The position numbers were made by a program, and so were the translations under genes. Below, piece after piece: positions 1 to 6,150 of a DNA stretch of 13,015 nucleotides. The stretch comes from JAZOXB01 sp040096185 (GTDB taxonomy: Bacteria; Bacillota; Clostridia; Oscillospirales; Oscillospiraceae): assembly GCF_040096185.1 (NCBI RefSeq), contig NZ_JBBMFF010000146.1, positions 1 to 13,015 of the forward strand. Direction: 5' to 3'. Position 1 is the stretch's first letter. Each line of letters opens with the position of its first letter. The notes under the pieces were generated by a model. The model had not been told where the DNA came from. It searched no databases and saw nothing but the letters and a program-made list of their open reading frames with translations.

Positions 1-106
1 CTGCCGCTGCGGCGGGTGATCAAACGCGAAAGGACACCCTGACGGTTTCCTTTCACACTTTTCTTCCCTCCGAAACTCTCGGCTTGGCGGTTTTTTGGAT
101 AGTTTG
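1..106 (-). repeat. Dispersed palindromic repeat, copy A (cut by the window edge)
   Basis: Read on the minus strand from 106 to 1, this stretch matches the plus strand from 8371 to 8475. Positions 1-97 align without gaps to the reverse complement of 8379-8475 with 87 identities. The last 9-10 bases align with one single-base indel. It contains an 11-bp inverted repeat (28-38 with 44-54, one mismatch), a GC palindrome near position 10, and the element's conserved end at 81-106. The copy at 8371-8565 continues for about 90 bp past the point matching position 1, so this copy probably continues beyond the left edge. No coding potential is evident. It lies just downstream of the glnS 3' hairpin, in the same orientation relative to glnS transcription as copy B is to polC. 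What is seen is the repeat; that it is a mobile or REP-like element is inference. Confidence 0.85.
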
Positions 107-107
107 A

Positions 108-148
108 GCTCCCGGCGGGATTTCCCGCCGGGAGCGCTGCATTTTTTT
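108..148 (+). terminator. Strong GC hairpin with a T-tract on the plus strand
   Basis: A perfect 12-bp stem (108-119 with 124-135) closes a 4-nt loop. It is followed on the plus strand, after six bases (GCTGCA), by seven Ts (142-148). The T-tract faces plus-strand transcription arriving from the left. Read in the glnS direction (minus), the hairpin is followed by TCAAACTATCC with no U-tract. The hairpin probably still marks the glnS 3' end, but the classic intrinsic-terminator geometry is for the opposite strand. It may be bidirectional or protect the 3' end. Confidence 0.6.
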
Positions 149-159
149 GGTTTTGGAGA

Positions 160-1842
160 TCAGGCCTGCGGCTTATAGCTGTCCTTCAGGCTGACGGAGC
201 GGTTGAAGACCGGGTGCTCCGGTGTCGAGTCCTTGCTGTCCGGGCAGAAGTAGCCCAGGCGCATGAACTGATAGGATTCCGGAGCCTTGGCCGCGGCGAG
301 CGCGCGCTCGATCTTGCAGCCCGTGAGGATCTCGAGGGAATCCGGGTTCAGGCACTCGAGGAAGTCCTTGTCCGCTGCGTCGGGATCGGGATCGGTGAAG
401 AGGTTCGAATACAGGCGTACCTCGGCGTCTACGGCCTCGTTGGCCTCGACCCAGTGGATGGTGGACTTGACCTTGCGGCCGTCGGCGGGGTCGCCGCCGC
501 GGGAAGCCGGATCGTATTCGCAAAGGACCTCCGTGACGTTGCCGTCCGCGTCCTTGACGCAGCCGGTGCACTTGACGACGTAGGCACCCTTCAGGCGGAC
601 CTCATTGCCGGGGAAGAGGCGGAAGAATTTGCCGACCTTCTCCTCCATGAAGTCATCCTGCTCGATCCACAGATCGCGGGAGAACGGGATCTCGCGCTTT
701 CCCATCTCGGGGTGGTTCGGGTGATTTTCAACCTCGAAGATCTCCGTCTGCCCCTCGGGATAGTTCGTCACGGTCAGGCGCAGGGGATGCAGCACGGCCA
801 TGGTGCGCGTGGCGGAATCGTTGAGGTCCTCGCGCAGGCAGTGCTCGAGGAAGGCGTATTCCACGGTGGAAGCGGCCTTTGCCACGCCGATGCGCTCACA
901 GAAGCTGCGGATGGAGTGCGGCGTGTAGCCGCGGCGGCGCAGACCGCACAGCGTCGGCATGCGGGGGTCGTCCCAACCGGCGACGCGGCCGTCCTCGACC
1001 AGCTTGCGCAGCTTGCGCTTGGACATGACGGTGTAGTTGATGCCGAGGCGCGCAAACTCGATCTGGCGCGGCTTCGACGGCAGGTCGCAGTGCTCCACGA
1101 CCCAGTTGTAGAGCGGGCGGTGCGCCTCGAACTCCAGCGAGCACAGCGAATGCGTGATGTGCTCCATGGCGTCCTCGATCGGGTGGGCAAAGTCGTACAT
1201 CGGATAGATGCACCACTTGTCGCCCGTGGCGTGGTGCGGCATGTGGTTGATGCGGTAGATGGCCGGGTCGCGCATGTTGAAGTTGCCGGAGGCAAGGTCG
1301 ATCTTCGCGCGCAGCGTCATGGCGCCGTTCGGGAACTCACCGGCCTTCATACGGCGGAAGAGGTCGAGCGACTCCTCGATGGGACGGTCGCGGTACGGGC
1401 TGCGGGCCGGGGTCGTCAGGTCGCCGCGGTATTCGCGCATCTGCTCGGGCGTCAGCTCGCAGACATAGGCCAGCCCCCTGCGGATGAGGTCCTCTGCGCA
1501 CTCGTACATCTTGTCAAAATACTGGGATGCATAGTAAAAACGGTCGTCCCAGGTAAAGCCGAGCCAGCGGATATCCTCTTTGATGGCTTCGACGTATTCC
1601 GTGTCTTCTTTCGTGGGGTTCGTATCGTCCATGCGCAGGTTGCAGATGCCGCCGAATTTTTCGGCGGTGCCGAAATCGATGCACAGCGCCTTGCAGTGGC
1701 CGATGTGCAGATAGCCGTTCGGCTCAGGCGGGAAGCGCGTGTGCACCTGCATGCCCTCATACTGGCCGCCGGAGCCGATATCCTCTTCGACAAAGGCCTC
1801 GATAAAATTCTTGATCTCCGGGCGATTGAGCTCGTCTGCCAT
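160..1842 (-). CDS. glnS: Glutaminyl-tRNA synthetase (GlnRS)
   Basis: This cytoplasmic class I aminoacyl-tRNA synthetase charges tRNA-Gln with glutamine using ATP. Counting from the ATG at 1842 (560 aa), the ATP-binding signature PPEPNGYLHIGH ends with HIGH at 46-49. The second class I motif is VMSKRKL (MSKRK at 273-277). The block CIYPMYDFAHPIEDAMEHIT (211-230), followed by THSLCSLEFEAHRPLYNWV, is typical of GlnRS rather than bacterial GluRS. The C-terminal part from about residue 340 fits the beta-barrel anticodon-binding domain. Length matches the family (about 550-560 aa). A possible ATG lies three codons upstream at 1851, but the Shine-Dalgarno GAGAGG abuts it directly, whereas it sits 9 nt from the ATG at 1842. 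The gene is monocistronic and divergent from pyrH. Many Firmicutes lack GlnRS and make Gln-tRNA indirectly through GatCAB, so its presence is a lineage clue. Confidence 0.97.
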   Translation of the reverse strand: MADELNRPEIKNFIEAFVEEDIGSGGQYEGMQVHTRFPPEPNGYLHIGHCKALCIDFGTAEKFGGICNLRMDDTNPTKEDTEYVEAIKEDIRWLGFTWDDRFYYASQYFDKMYECAEDLIRRGLAYVCELTPEQMREYRGDLTTPARSPYRDRPIEESLDLFRRMKAGEFPNGAMTLRAKIDLASGNFNMRDPAIYRINHMPHHATGDKWCIYPMYDFAHPIEDAMEHITHSLCSLEFEAHRPLYNWVVEHCDLPSKPRQIEFARLGINYTVMSKRKLRKLVEDGRVAGWDDPRMPTLCGLRRRGYTPHSIRSFCERIGVAKAASTVEYAFLEHCLREDLNDSATRTMAVLHPLRLTVTNYPEGQTEIFEVENHPNHPEMGKREIPFSRDLWIEQDDFMEEKVGKFFRLFPGNEVRLKGAYVVKCTGCVKDADGNVTEVLCEYDPASRGGDPADGRKVKSTIHWVEANEAVDAEVRLYSNLFTDPDPDAADKDFLECLNPDSLEILTGCKIERALAAAKAPESYQFMRLGYFCPDSKDSTPEHPVFNRSVSLKDSYKPQA

Positions 1843-1851
1843 GTTTCCCAT

Positions 1852-1857
1852 CCTCTC
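1852..1857 (-). promoter_or_regulatory. glnS ribosome binding site
   Basis: GAGAGG on the minus strand lies 9 nt before the ATG at 1842 but immediately against the ATG at 1851. This favours the shorter 560-aa protein. Confidence 0.65.
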
Positions 1858-1874
1858 AGGTAAAAGTACTCCTC

Positions 1875-1903
1875 ATTATAGCGCAGTCCGCCCAAAATCG
1901 CAA
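1875..1903 (-). promoter_or_regulatory. glnS promoter (sigma-A type)
   Basis: On the minus strand a perfect -10 TATAAT (1880-1875) is preceded, at exactly 17 bp, by TTGCGA (1903-1898; 4 of 6 match to TTGACA). Transcription would start near 1868, giving a leader of about 25 nt. That is too short for a T-box, so no tRNA-sensing leader is visible. Confidence 0.75.
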
Positions 1904-1984
1904 CTCCTTTGCATACAAATCGCGAAATTTCATCTGTCCGGGAAAGAAATTTAAAAACAATTTGTGAAAATATGCAGATTTCGG

Positions 1985-2013
1985 TTGTCAATCCGGCAAA
2001 ATTATTATAGAAT
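1985..2013 (+). promoter_or_regulatory. pyrH operon promoter (sigma-A type)
   Basis: TTGTCA (1985-1990) and TAGAAT (2008-2013) are separated by exactly 17 bp; each matches consensus at 5 of 6 positions. The upstream sequence (about 1915-1980) is AT-rich, as in an UP element. The predicted start near 2020 leaves a leader of about 30 nt. This promoter begins the pyrH-to-ispG operon and is divergent from glnS. Confidence 0.75.
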
Positions 2014-2034
2014 AGACGAAGACAAACAGAAGGT

Positions 2035-2044
2035 AAAGGAGAGG
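2035..2044 (+). promoter_or_regulatory. pyrH ribosome binding site
   Basis: AAAGGAGAGG lies 6 nt before the ATG at 2051. It fixes that start over an in-frame ATG at 1964, which lies upstream of the predicted promoter. Confidence 0.85.
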
Positions 2045-2050
2045 TTCCCC

Positions 2051-2773
2051 ATGAACGAGCCGAAGTATCGCCGCGTACTTCTGAAAATCAGCGGCGAGGC
2101 CCTGGCGGGCGACGCCCACCGCGGCCTGAATTTTGATGTGATCGGCAGTGTCTGCGACGTCGTCAAGCAGTGCGTCGAAGCCGGTGTGCAGGTGGGCATC
2201 GTCGTCGGCGGCGGCAATTTCTGGCGCGGCATCAAGGACGGCGGCGACCGGATGGAGCGCACCCGCGCCGACCAGATGGGCATGCTTGCCACGGTCATCA
2301 ACTGCCTCGCTCTGGCCGACAGTCTGGAGCAGCGCGGCGTTGAGGTCCGCGTGCAGACTGCCATTGAGATGACCCGCATCGCCGAGCCCTATATCCGCGG
2401 CCGTGCCATCCGCCATCTGGAGAAGGGCCGCGTCGTGATCTTCGGCTGCGGCACCGGCAACCCGTTCTTCTCGACGGATACCGGCGCGGTGCTCCGCGCG
2501 GCGGAGATCAACGCCGACGCCATTCTGCTGGCCAAGAACGTCGACGGTGTATATTCCGACGATCCAGCGAAGAATCCGGACGCCGTGAAATTCGACGAGA
2601 TCACCTATGACGAGGTCCTTGCCCGCCACCTGATGGTGATGGACTCGACGGCGACCTCACTTTCCATGGACAACCACATTCCTATCATTCTCTTCGCGCT
2701 GAAGGACCCCGAGAACATCCTGCGCGTCGTGATGGGCGAAAAGATCGGAACCGTAGTGAAGGAGGACAAATAA
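2051..2773 (+). CDS. pyrH: UMP kinase (uridylate kinase)
   Basis: PyrH phosphorylates UMP to UDP with ATP, the committed step toward UTP and CTP, as a cytoplasmic hexamer of the amino-acid kinase fold. The 240-aa protein shows the N-terminal phosphate-binding segment LLKISGEALAG (10-20), VVGGGNFWRG (51-60), the UMP-binding block DRMERTRADQMGMLATVIN (66-84), GTGNPFFSTDTGAVLRA (134-150) and AKNVDGVYSDDP (161-172). Length equals the family norm. It is the first gene of the operon, with 1 nt between its stop and frr. In many Firmicutes rpsB and tsf lie directly upstream; here glnS lies upstream in the opposite direction and pyrH has its own promoter. Bacterial PyrH enzymes are usually GTP-activated and UTP-inhibited (family knowledge, not visible here). 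Confidence 0.98.
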   Translation: MNEPKYRRVLLKISGEALAGDAHRGLNFDVIGSVCDVVKQCVEAGVQVGIVVGGGNFWRGIKDGGDRMERTRADQMGMLATVINCLALADSLEQRGVEVRVQTAIEMTRIAEPYIRGRAIRHLEKGRVVIFGCGTGNPFFSTDTGAVLRAAEINADAILLAKNVDGVYSDDPAKNPDAVKFDEITYDEVLARHLMVMDSTATSLSMDNHIPIILFALKDPENILRVVMGEKIGTVVKEDK

Positions 2774-2774
2774 C

Positions 2775-3326
2775 ATGGTTGACTTTAAGGACTATACCTA
2801 CAAAATGGACCGCACGCTCGAGGTGCTCCAGGAGGACTTCGGCGCCGTCCGCGCCGGCCGTGCCAATGCCCGCGTGCTTGACCGCATCAGCGTCGAGTAC
2901 TACGGCGTCGATACGCCCATCGGACAGGTCGGCACCATCGCCTCACCTGATGCGCGCACGCTCGTCATCCAGCCGTGGGACGGCAGCCTGCTCAAGAAGA
3001 TCGAGAAGGCCATCCAGACGTCCGACCTCGGCATCAATCCGCAGAATGACGGCCGCGTTATCCGCCTGGTGTTCCCGCAGCTCACCGAGGAGCGCCGCCG
3101 CGAGCTGACCAAGCAGGTCAAGAAGTACGGCGAGGATGCCAAGGTCGCCGTGCGCAACATCCGCCGCGATGCCATGGACTATGTCAAGGCCCTGAAGAAG
3201 AAGTCTGAGATTACCGAGGACGACCAGAAGAAGGCCGAGAAGGACCTGCAGGACCTGACCGATAAGTATATCAAGAAGGTAGACGAGGCCTGCGCCGTGA
3301 AGGAAAAGGAGCTTATGGAGCTCTGA
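2775..3326 (+). CDS. frr: Ribosome recycling factor (RRF)
   Basis: RRF works with EF-G to split post-termination 70S ribosomes in the cytoplasm. The 183-aa product has the expected two-domain pattern. An N-terminal helix carries the conserved FGAVRAGRANARVLDRISVE (about 22-41). The beta-rich tip domain includes YYGVDTPIGQVGTIASPDAR. The long C-terminal three-helix bundle is rich in Lys, Arg and Glu, with FPQLTEERRRELTKQVKK around 100-117. Its ribosome binding site AAGGAGGA lies inside the end of pyrH, so the two are probably translationally coupled. A palindrome follows the stop before uppS. It is intact and of normal length. Confidence 0.98.
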   Translation: MVDFKDYTYKMDRTLEVLQEDFGAVRAGRANARVLDRISVEYYGVDTPIGQVGTIASPDARTLVIQPWDGSLLKKIEKAIQTSDLGINPQNDGRVIRLVFPQLTEERRRELTKQVKKYGEDAKVAVRNIRRDAMDYVKALKKKSEITEDDQKKAEKDLQDLTDKYIKKVDEACAVKEKELMEL

Positions 3327-3348
3327 GCGCCCAGAATAGAGCCCGCTT

Positions 3349-3381
3349 CGCAAAAGGGGACCGTGACGGTTCCCTTTTGCG
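3349..3381 (+). repeat. 33-nt palindrome between frr and uppS
   Basis: CGCAAAAGGG (3349-3358) and ACCGT (3360-3364) are mirrored by ACGGT (3366-3370) and CCCTTTTGCG (3372-3381), with one G-T wobble pair. No T-tract follows, so it is not a standard terminator. It fills the only substantial gap in the operon. Its reverse complement shares 21 of 27 central positions with the hairpin at 8422-8448 inside the dispersed repeat, including the core ACCGTCA. It may act as a partial attenuator, an mRNA processing or stability site, or a REP-like unit. Confidence 0.8.
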
Positions 3382-3411
3382 CCGATTGGGCCCGGATTGG
3401 AAAAAACTGCA

Positions 3412-4152
3412 ATGAGATTATTCCGAAAAAAGACCGCCCCGGCGCAGCCGCGGCGGATCCCGACCCACATCGCCATCGTCATGGACGGCAACGGCCGTTG
3501 GGCAAAGCAGCGTGGTCTGCCGCGTCCTGCAGGACATAAGGCGGGCGCGGAGTCGTTCCGCACGATCGCAAATTATGCCAAGAGCATCGGTCTGCAGTAT
3601 CTGACGGTCTACGCCTTCTCCACGGAGAACTGGAAGCGCCCGGAGGACGAGGTGGACGCCATTATGGACCTGCTGGAGAAATACCTCCGCGAGGCAATCC
3701 GCGACATGGACCGCAACCGTGTGCGCTTCTGCTTTTTCGGCGACCTGTCGCGCCTGTCGCCGGAGCTGCAGCGCGAGGCGCAGGAGGCTGTGGAACGCTC
3801 GAAGAAATACGAGGGCGTACAGGTGAATTTCTGCCTGAACTACGGCGGCCGCGATGAGATCGTCCGTGCGGCGCAGCGCTTTGCCGCGCAGTGCGCCGCC
3901 GGAGAGCGCCGCCCGGAGGAGCTGACGGAGGATATGTTCTCCGATCTGCTCTATTCTGCCGGGGTGCCGGCTCCGGAGCTTGTCATCCGCCCCGGCGGAG
4001 AGACTCGCATTTCCAATTTCCTGTTATGGCAGTCGGCTTATGCCGAATACTATTTTACGGATGTCCTCTGGCCGGACTTCGGCCCGGAGGAGCTGGACAA
4101 AGCGATCGACGCCTTCAACGCGCGCGATCGCCGCTTTGGAGGAGTGAAATAA
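3412..4152 (+). CDS. uppS: Isoprenyl transferase (undecaprenyl diphosphate synthase)
   Basis: UppS is a cis-prenyltransferase that adds IPP units to farnesyl diphosphate to give undecaprenyl diphosphate, the lipid carrier for peptidoglycan and wall polymers. From the ATG at 3412 it has 246 aa, normal for the family. IAIVMDGNGRWA (20-31) includes the Mg-binding Asp at D25; FSTENWKRP is at 69-77 and NYGGRDEIVRAA near 144-155. The C-terminal signature reads VIRPGGETRISNFLLWQ, where RPGGE replaces the commoner RTSGE; the diphosphate-binding Arg and Ser residues are kept. A TTG at 3397 could give five more residues. Neither start has a strong ribosome binding site: GGAAAA lies 7 nt before the ATG. 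Translation may therefore be weaker than for its neighbours. cdsA follows after 1 nt. Confidence 0.96.
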   Translation: MRLFRKKTAPAQPRRIPTHIAIVMDGNGRWAKQRGLPRPAGHKAGAESFRTIANYAKSIGLQYLTVYAFSTENWKRPEDEVDAIMDLLEKYLREAIRDMDRNRVRFCFFGDLSRLSPELQREAQEAVERSKKYEGVQVNFCLNYGGRDEIVRAAQRFAAQCAAGERRPEELTEDMFSDLLYSAGVPAPELVIRPGGETRISNFLLWQSAYAEYYFTDVLWPDFGPEELDKAIDAFNARDRRFGGVK

Positions 4153-4153
4153 T

Positions 4154-4996
4154 ATGCTGACCCGCATTCTTGCCGCCTGCGTCGGACTTCCGCTGCTGTT
4201 GGCCGTCGTTCTGTTTCTGCCGCCTGTGGCAACGGCGATTCTGTTTGCACTGGCCTGCGGCGTGGCGGCCTATGAGATGCTTTGGCGTACCGGCATCCTG
4301 AAGCATCGCCGCATTCTGGTCTATACGGTTGTCGCCGCCATGGCGAACGTCATGTGGTCGTGGCTGCGTGCGTGCAGCATCGTCTCGGAGCAGACGCTGT
4401 GGCTGTGCGCGCTGCTGGGCCTGTTCGTCTATTTCTGCGCCCTGTTCTGCGAGCTGCTCGCGGCTCATACGGAGCTGCGCTTCACGGCCGTGTGCGTGGC
4501 GCTGTTCAGCGGCTTCGTCTATCCGTTCCTCATCGGCGCGCTCGTGCGCCTGCGCGGCATGGACGGCGGCAAATTCTATATTCTGGTGGCCTTCCTGCTG
4601 TCCATGGTCGCAGACAGCGGCGCTTATTTTGTCGGCCGCGCCTGCGGCAAACATAAGCTGGCACCCATCGTCAGCCCGAAGAAGACCGTGGAGGGTGCAG
4701 TCGGCGGCGTCGTTTGCAACATCGTGTTCCTGTGCCTGTATACGCTGCTCCTGAACAAGTGCTTCGGCTTTACGCAGGTGAATTATTTCTATGCCGCGAT
4801 CTACGGCGTGCTTGGCGCAGTGGCGTCCATCGTGGGCGATCTGACGCTGTCCGTCGTGAAGCGGCAGGTCGGCATCAAGGACTACGGCAATCTGATCCCC
4901 GGCCACGGCGGCATCCTCGACCGCTTTGACAGCACGATGCTCGTCGCGCCGCTGACCGAGCTCCTGATCCTGCTCATCCCGTTTGCGGTGAAGTGA
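4154..4996 (+). CDS. cdsA: Phosphatidate cytidylyltransferase (CDP-diacylglycerol synthase)
   Basis: CdsA converts phosphatidic acid and CTP to CDP-diacylglycerol, the precursor of membrane phospholipids, at the cytoplasmic membrane. The 280-aa protein is largely hydrophobic with several membrane segments (for example 5-37, 53-70, 82-104, 110-131, 140-160, 186-200, 213-230 and 262-278). It carries the full family signature at 233-259: SVVKRQVGIKDYG followed by NLIPGHGGILDRFD, with K236, R237, K242, D243, H251, D256 and D259. DSGAYFVGR (154-162) and SPKKTVEGAVGG (174-185) are also typical. The ribosome binding site GGAGGAG (4138-4144) is within the end of uppS, 9 nt from the ATG, so coupling is likely. 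dxr starts 1 nt after its stop. Confidence 0.97.
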   Translation: MLTRILAACVGLPLLLAVVLFLPPVATAILFALACGVAAYEMLWRTGILKHRRILVYTVVAAMANVMWSWLRACSIVSEQTLWLCALLGLFVYFCALFCELLAAHTELRFTAVCVALFSGFVYPFLIGALVRLRGMDGGKFYILVAFLLSMVADSGAYFVGRACGKHKLAPIVSPKKTVEGAVGGVVCNIVFLCLYTLLLNKCFGFTQVNYFYAAIYGVLGAVASIVGDLTLSVVKRQVGIKDYGNLIPGHGGILDRFDSTMLVAPLTELLILLIPFAVK

Positions 4997-4997
4997 T

Positions 4998-6149
4998 ATG
5001 ATGACAAAAAATCTGACGATCCTCGGTTCGACCGGCTCCATCGGGCGGCAGACGCTCGAGGTCGTTGAGCAGCTGCCCGTGCGCGTCGCTGCGCTGACTG
5101 CCGGGCAGAATGTGGAGCGCATGGCCGAGCAGTGCCGCCGCTTCCGGCCGCAGCTTGCCGTGATGGGCACGGAGGAGGCTGCGCAGCGCCTGCGTGAGGC
5201 GCTGGCAGGGGAGAAAATTGAAATTCGCTCCGGCATGGACGGCCTCATCGCCGCGGCAGAGCACCCGCTGGCGGACACCGTTGTGACGGCTGTTGTCGGA
5301 ATGCTCGGCCTGCGGCCGACGCTCGCGGCCATCCGGGCGAAAAAGCGCATTGCCCTTGCCAATAAGGAGACGCTCGTCTGCGCGGGCGAGCTCGTTATGC
5401 GCGAGGCTGCGGCGGCCGGGGCGGAGATCGTACCGGTCGACTCAGAGCACTCCGCCATCTTTCAGTGTCTTATGGGCTGCCGGGACCGCAGCGAGATCCG
5501 CCGCCTGATCCTGACATGCTCCGGCGGGCCGTTCTTCGGCAAGACGCCGGACGAGCTGCGGCAGGTAACGAAGGCCGACGCCCTGCGCCACCCGAATTGG
5601 AAAATGGGCGAGAAGATCACCATTGACTGCGCGACGCTTATGAACAAGGGCCTTGAGGTCATCGAGGCCATGCGGCTGTACGGCCTGCCGCTTTCGCAGG
5701 TCGACGTCGTCATCCACCGGCAGAGCATCGTGCATTCGCTTGTGGAGTTCCGCGACGGGGCCGTGCTGGCCCAGCTCGGCGTGCCGGATATGCGCGTGCC
5801 CATCCGGCTGGCGCTGACCTACCCGAACCGCGCGGAGAATCCGGCTGAGCCGCTCGACCTGCTGCGCTGCGGCCCCCTGACGTTCGATGCGCCGGATGAG
5901 GAAGCCTTCCCGTGCTTCCGCCTTGCAAAGCAGGCGGCGCAGACCGGCGGAACGGCCTGCGCGGTGCTCAACGGTGCGAATGAGACCGCCGTGGCGCATT
6001 ACCTGCGCGGCGAGTGCGGCTTTTATGACATTCCGCGCATGGTCGACCACGCGCTGCAGACCGTCCCGTTTGCGGTAGCAGACACGCTCGAGACCGTGCT
6101 GCAGGCCGACCGCGCCGCACGCGCGGCGGCAGATTCCTGGATGAGGTGA
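4998..6149 (+). CDS. dxr: 1-deoxy-D-xylulose 5-phosphate reductoisomerase
   Basis: Dxr (IspC) rearranges and reduces DXP to 2-C-methyl-D-erythritol 4-phosphate with NADPH, the first committed step of the MEP isoprenoid pathway and the target of fosmidomycin. The 383-aa protein has the NADPH-binding loop GSTGSIG (10-16) and ANKETLV (121-127). The metal-binding site is VDSEHSAIFQ (D148, E150), with the third acidic ligand in MNKGLE (E220). The flexible-loop motif HPNWKMG (198-204) has His198, Trp201 and Met203. TCSGGPF is at 173-179 and HRQSIVHSLVEF at 240-251. An ATG directly after the first (at 5001) is an equally possible start. No strong ribosome binding site is visible, so translation is probably coupled to cdsA, whose stop is 1 nt upstream. 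The stop overlaps rseP. It acts in the same pathway as ispG two genes downstream and feeds uppS. Confidence 0.98.
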   Translation: MMTKNLTILGSTGSIGRQTLEVVEQLPVRVAALTAGQNVERMAEQCRRFRPQLAVMGTEEAAQRLREALAGEKIEIRSGMDGLIAAAEHPLADTVVTAVVGMLGLRPTLAAIRAKKRIALANKETLVCAGELVMREAAAAGAEIVPVDSEHSAIFQCLMGCRDRSEIRRLILTCSGGPFFGKTPDELRQVTKADALRHPNWKMGEKITIDCATLMNKGLEVIEAMRLYGLPLSQVDVVIHRQSIVHSLVEFRDGAVLAQLGVPDMRVPIRLALTYPNRAENPAEPLDLLRCGPLTFDAPDEEAFPCFRLAKQAAQTGGTACAVLNGANETAVAHYLRGECGFYDIPRMVDHALQTVPFAVADTLETVLQADRAARAAADSWMR

Positions 6150-6150
6150 T
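6143..6150 (+). promoter_or_regulatory. rseP ribosome binding site (decides the start)
   Basis: GAGGTGAT matches the extended anti-Shine-Dalgarno complement (GGAGGTGAT) over 8 bases. It overlaps the GTG at 6146 and the ATG at 6149, but its GAGG core lies 8 nt before the in-frame TTG at 6155. By spacing, TTG would be the best start; by codon type, ATG. Confidence 0.45.

Noticed and set aside
214..1863. A 549-codon open frame on the plus strand opposite glnS
   Set aside because: It is the antisense of an unmistakable GlnRS. GC-rich third positions remove stops on the opposite strand. The translation is low-complexity (Ala, Val, Arg, His rich) with no recognisable motif.
1843..1903. T-box riboswitch upstream of glnS
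   Set aside because: The predicted leader is only about 25 nt, with no specifier stem-loop, T-box sequence or terminator.
1964..2050. N-terminal extension of PyrH by 29 residues
   Set aside because: The extension would cover the predicted promoter, lacks a ribosome binding site and adds sequence outside the family's normal length.
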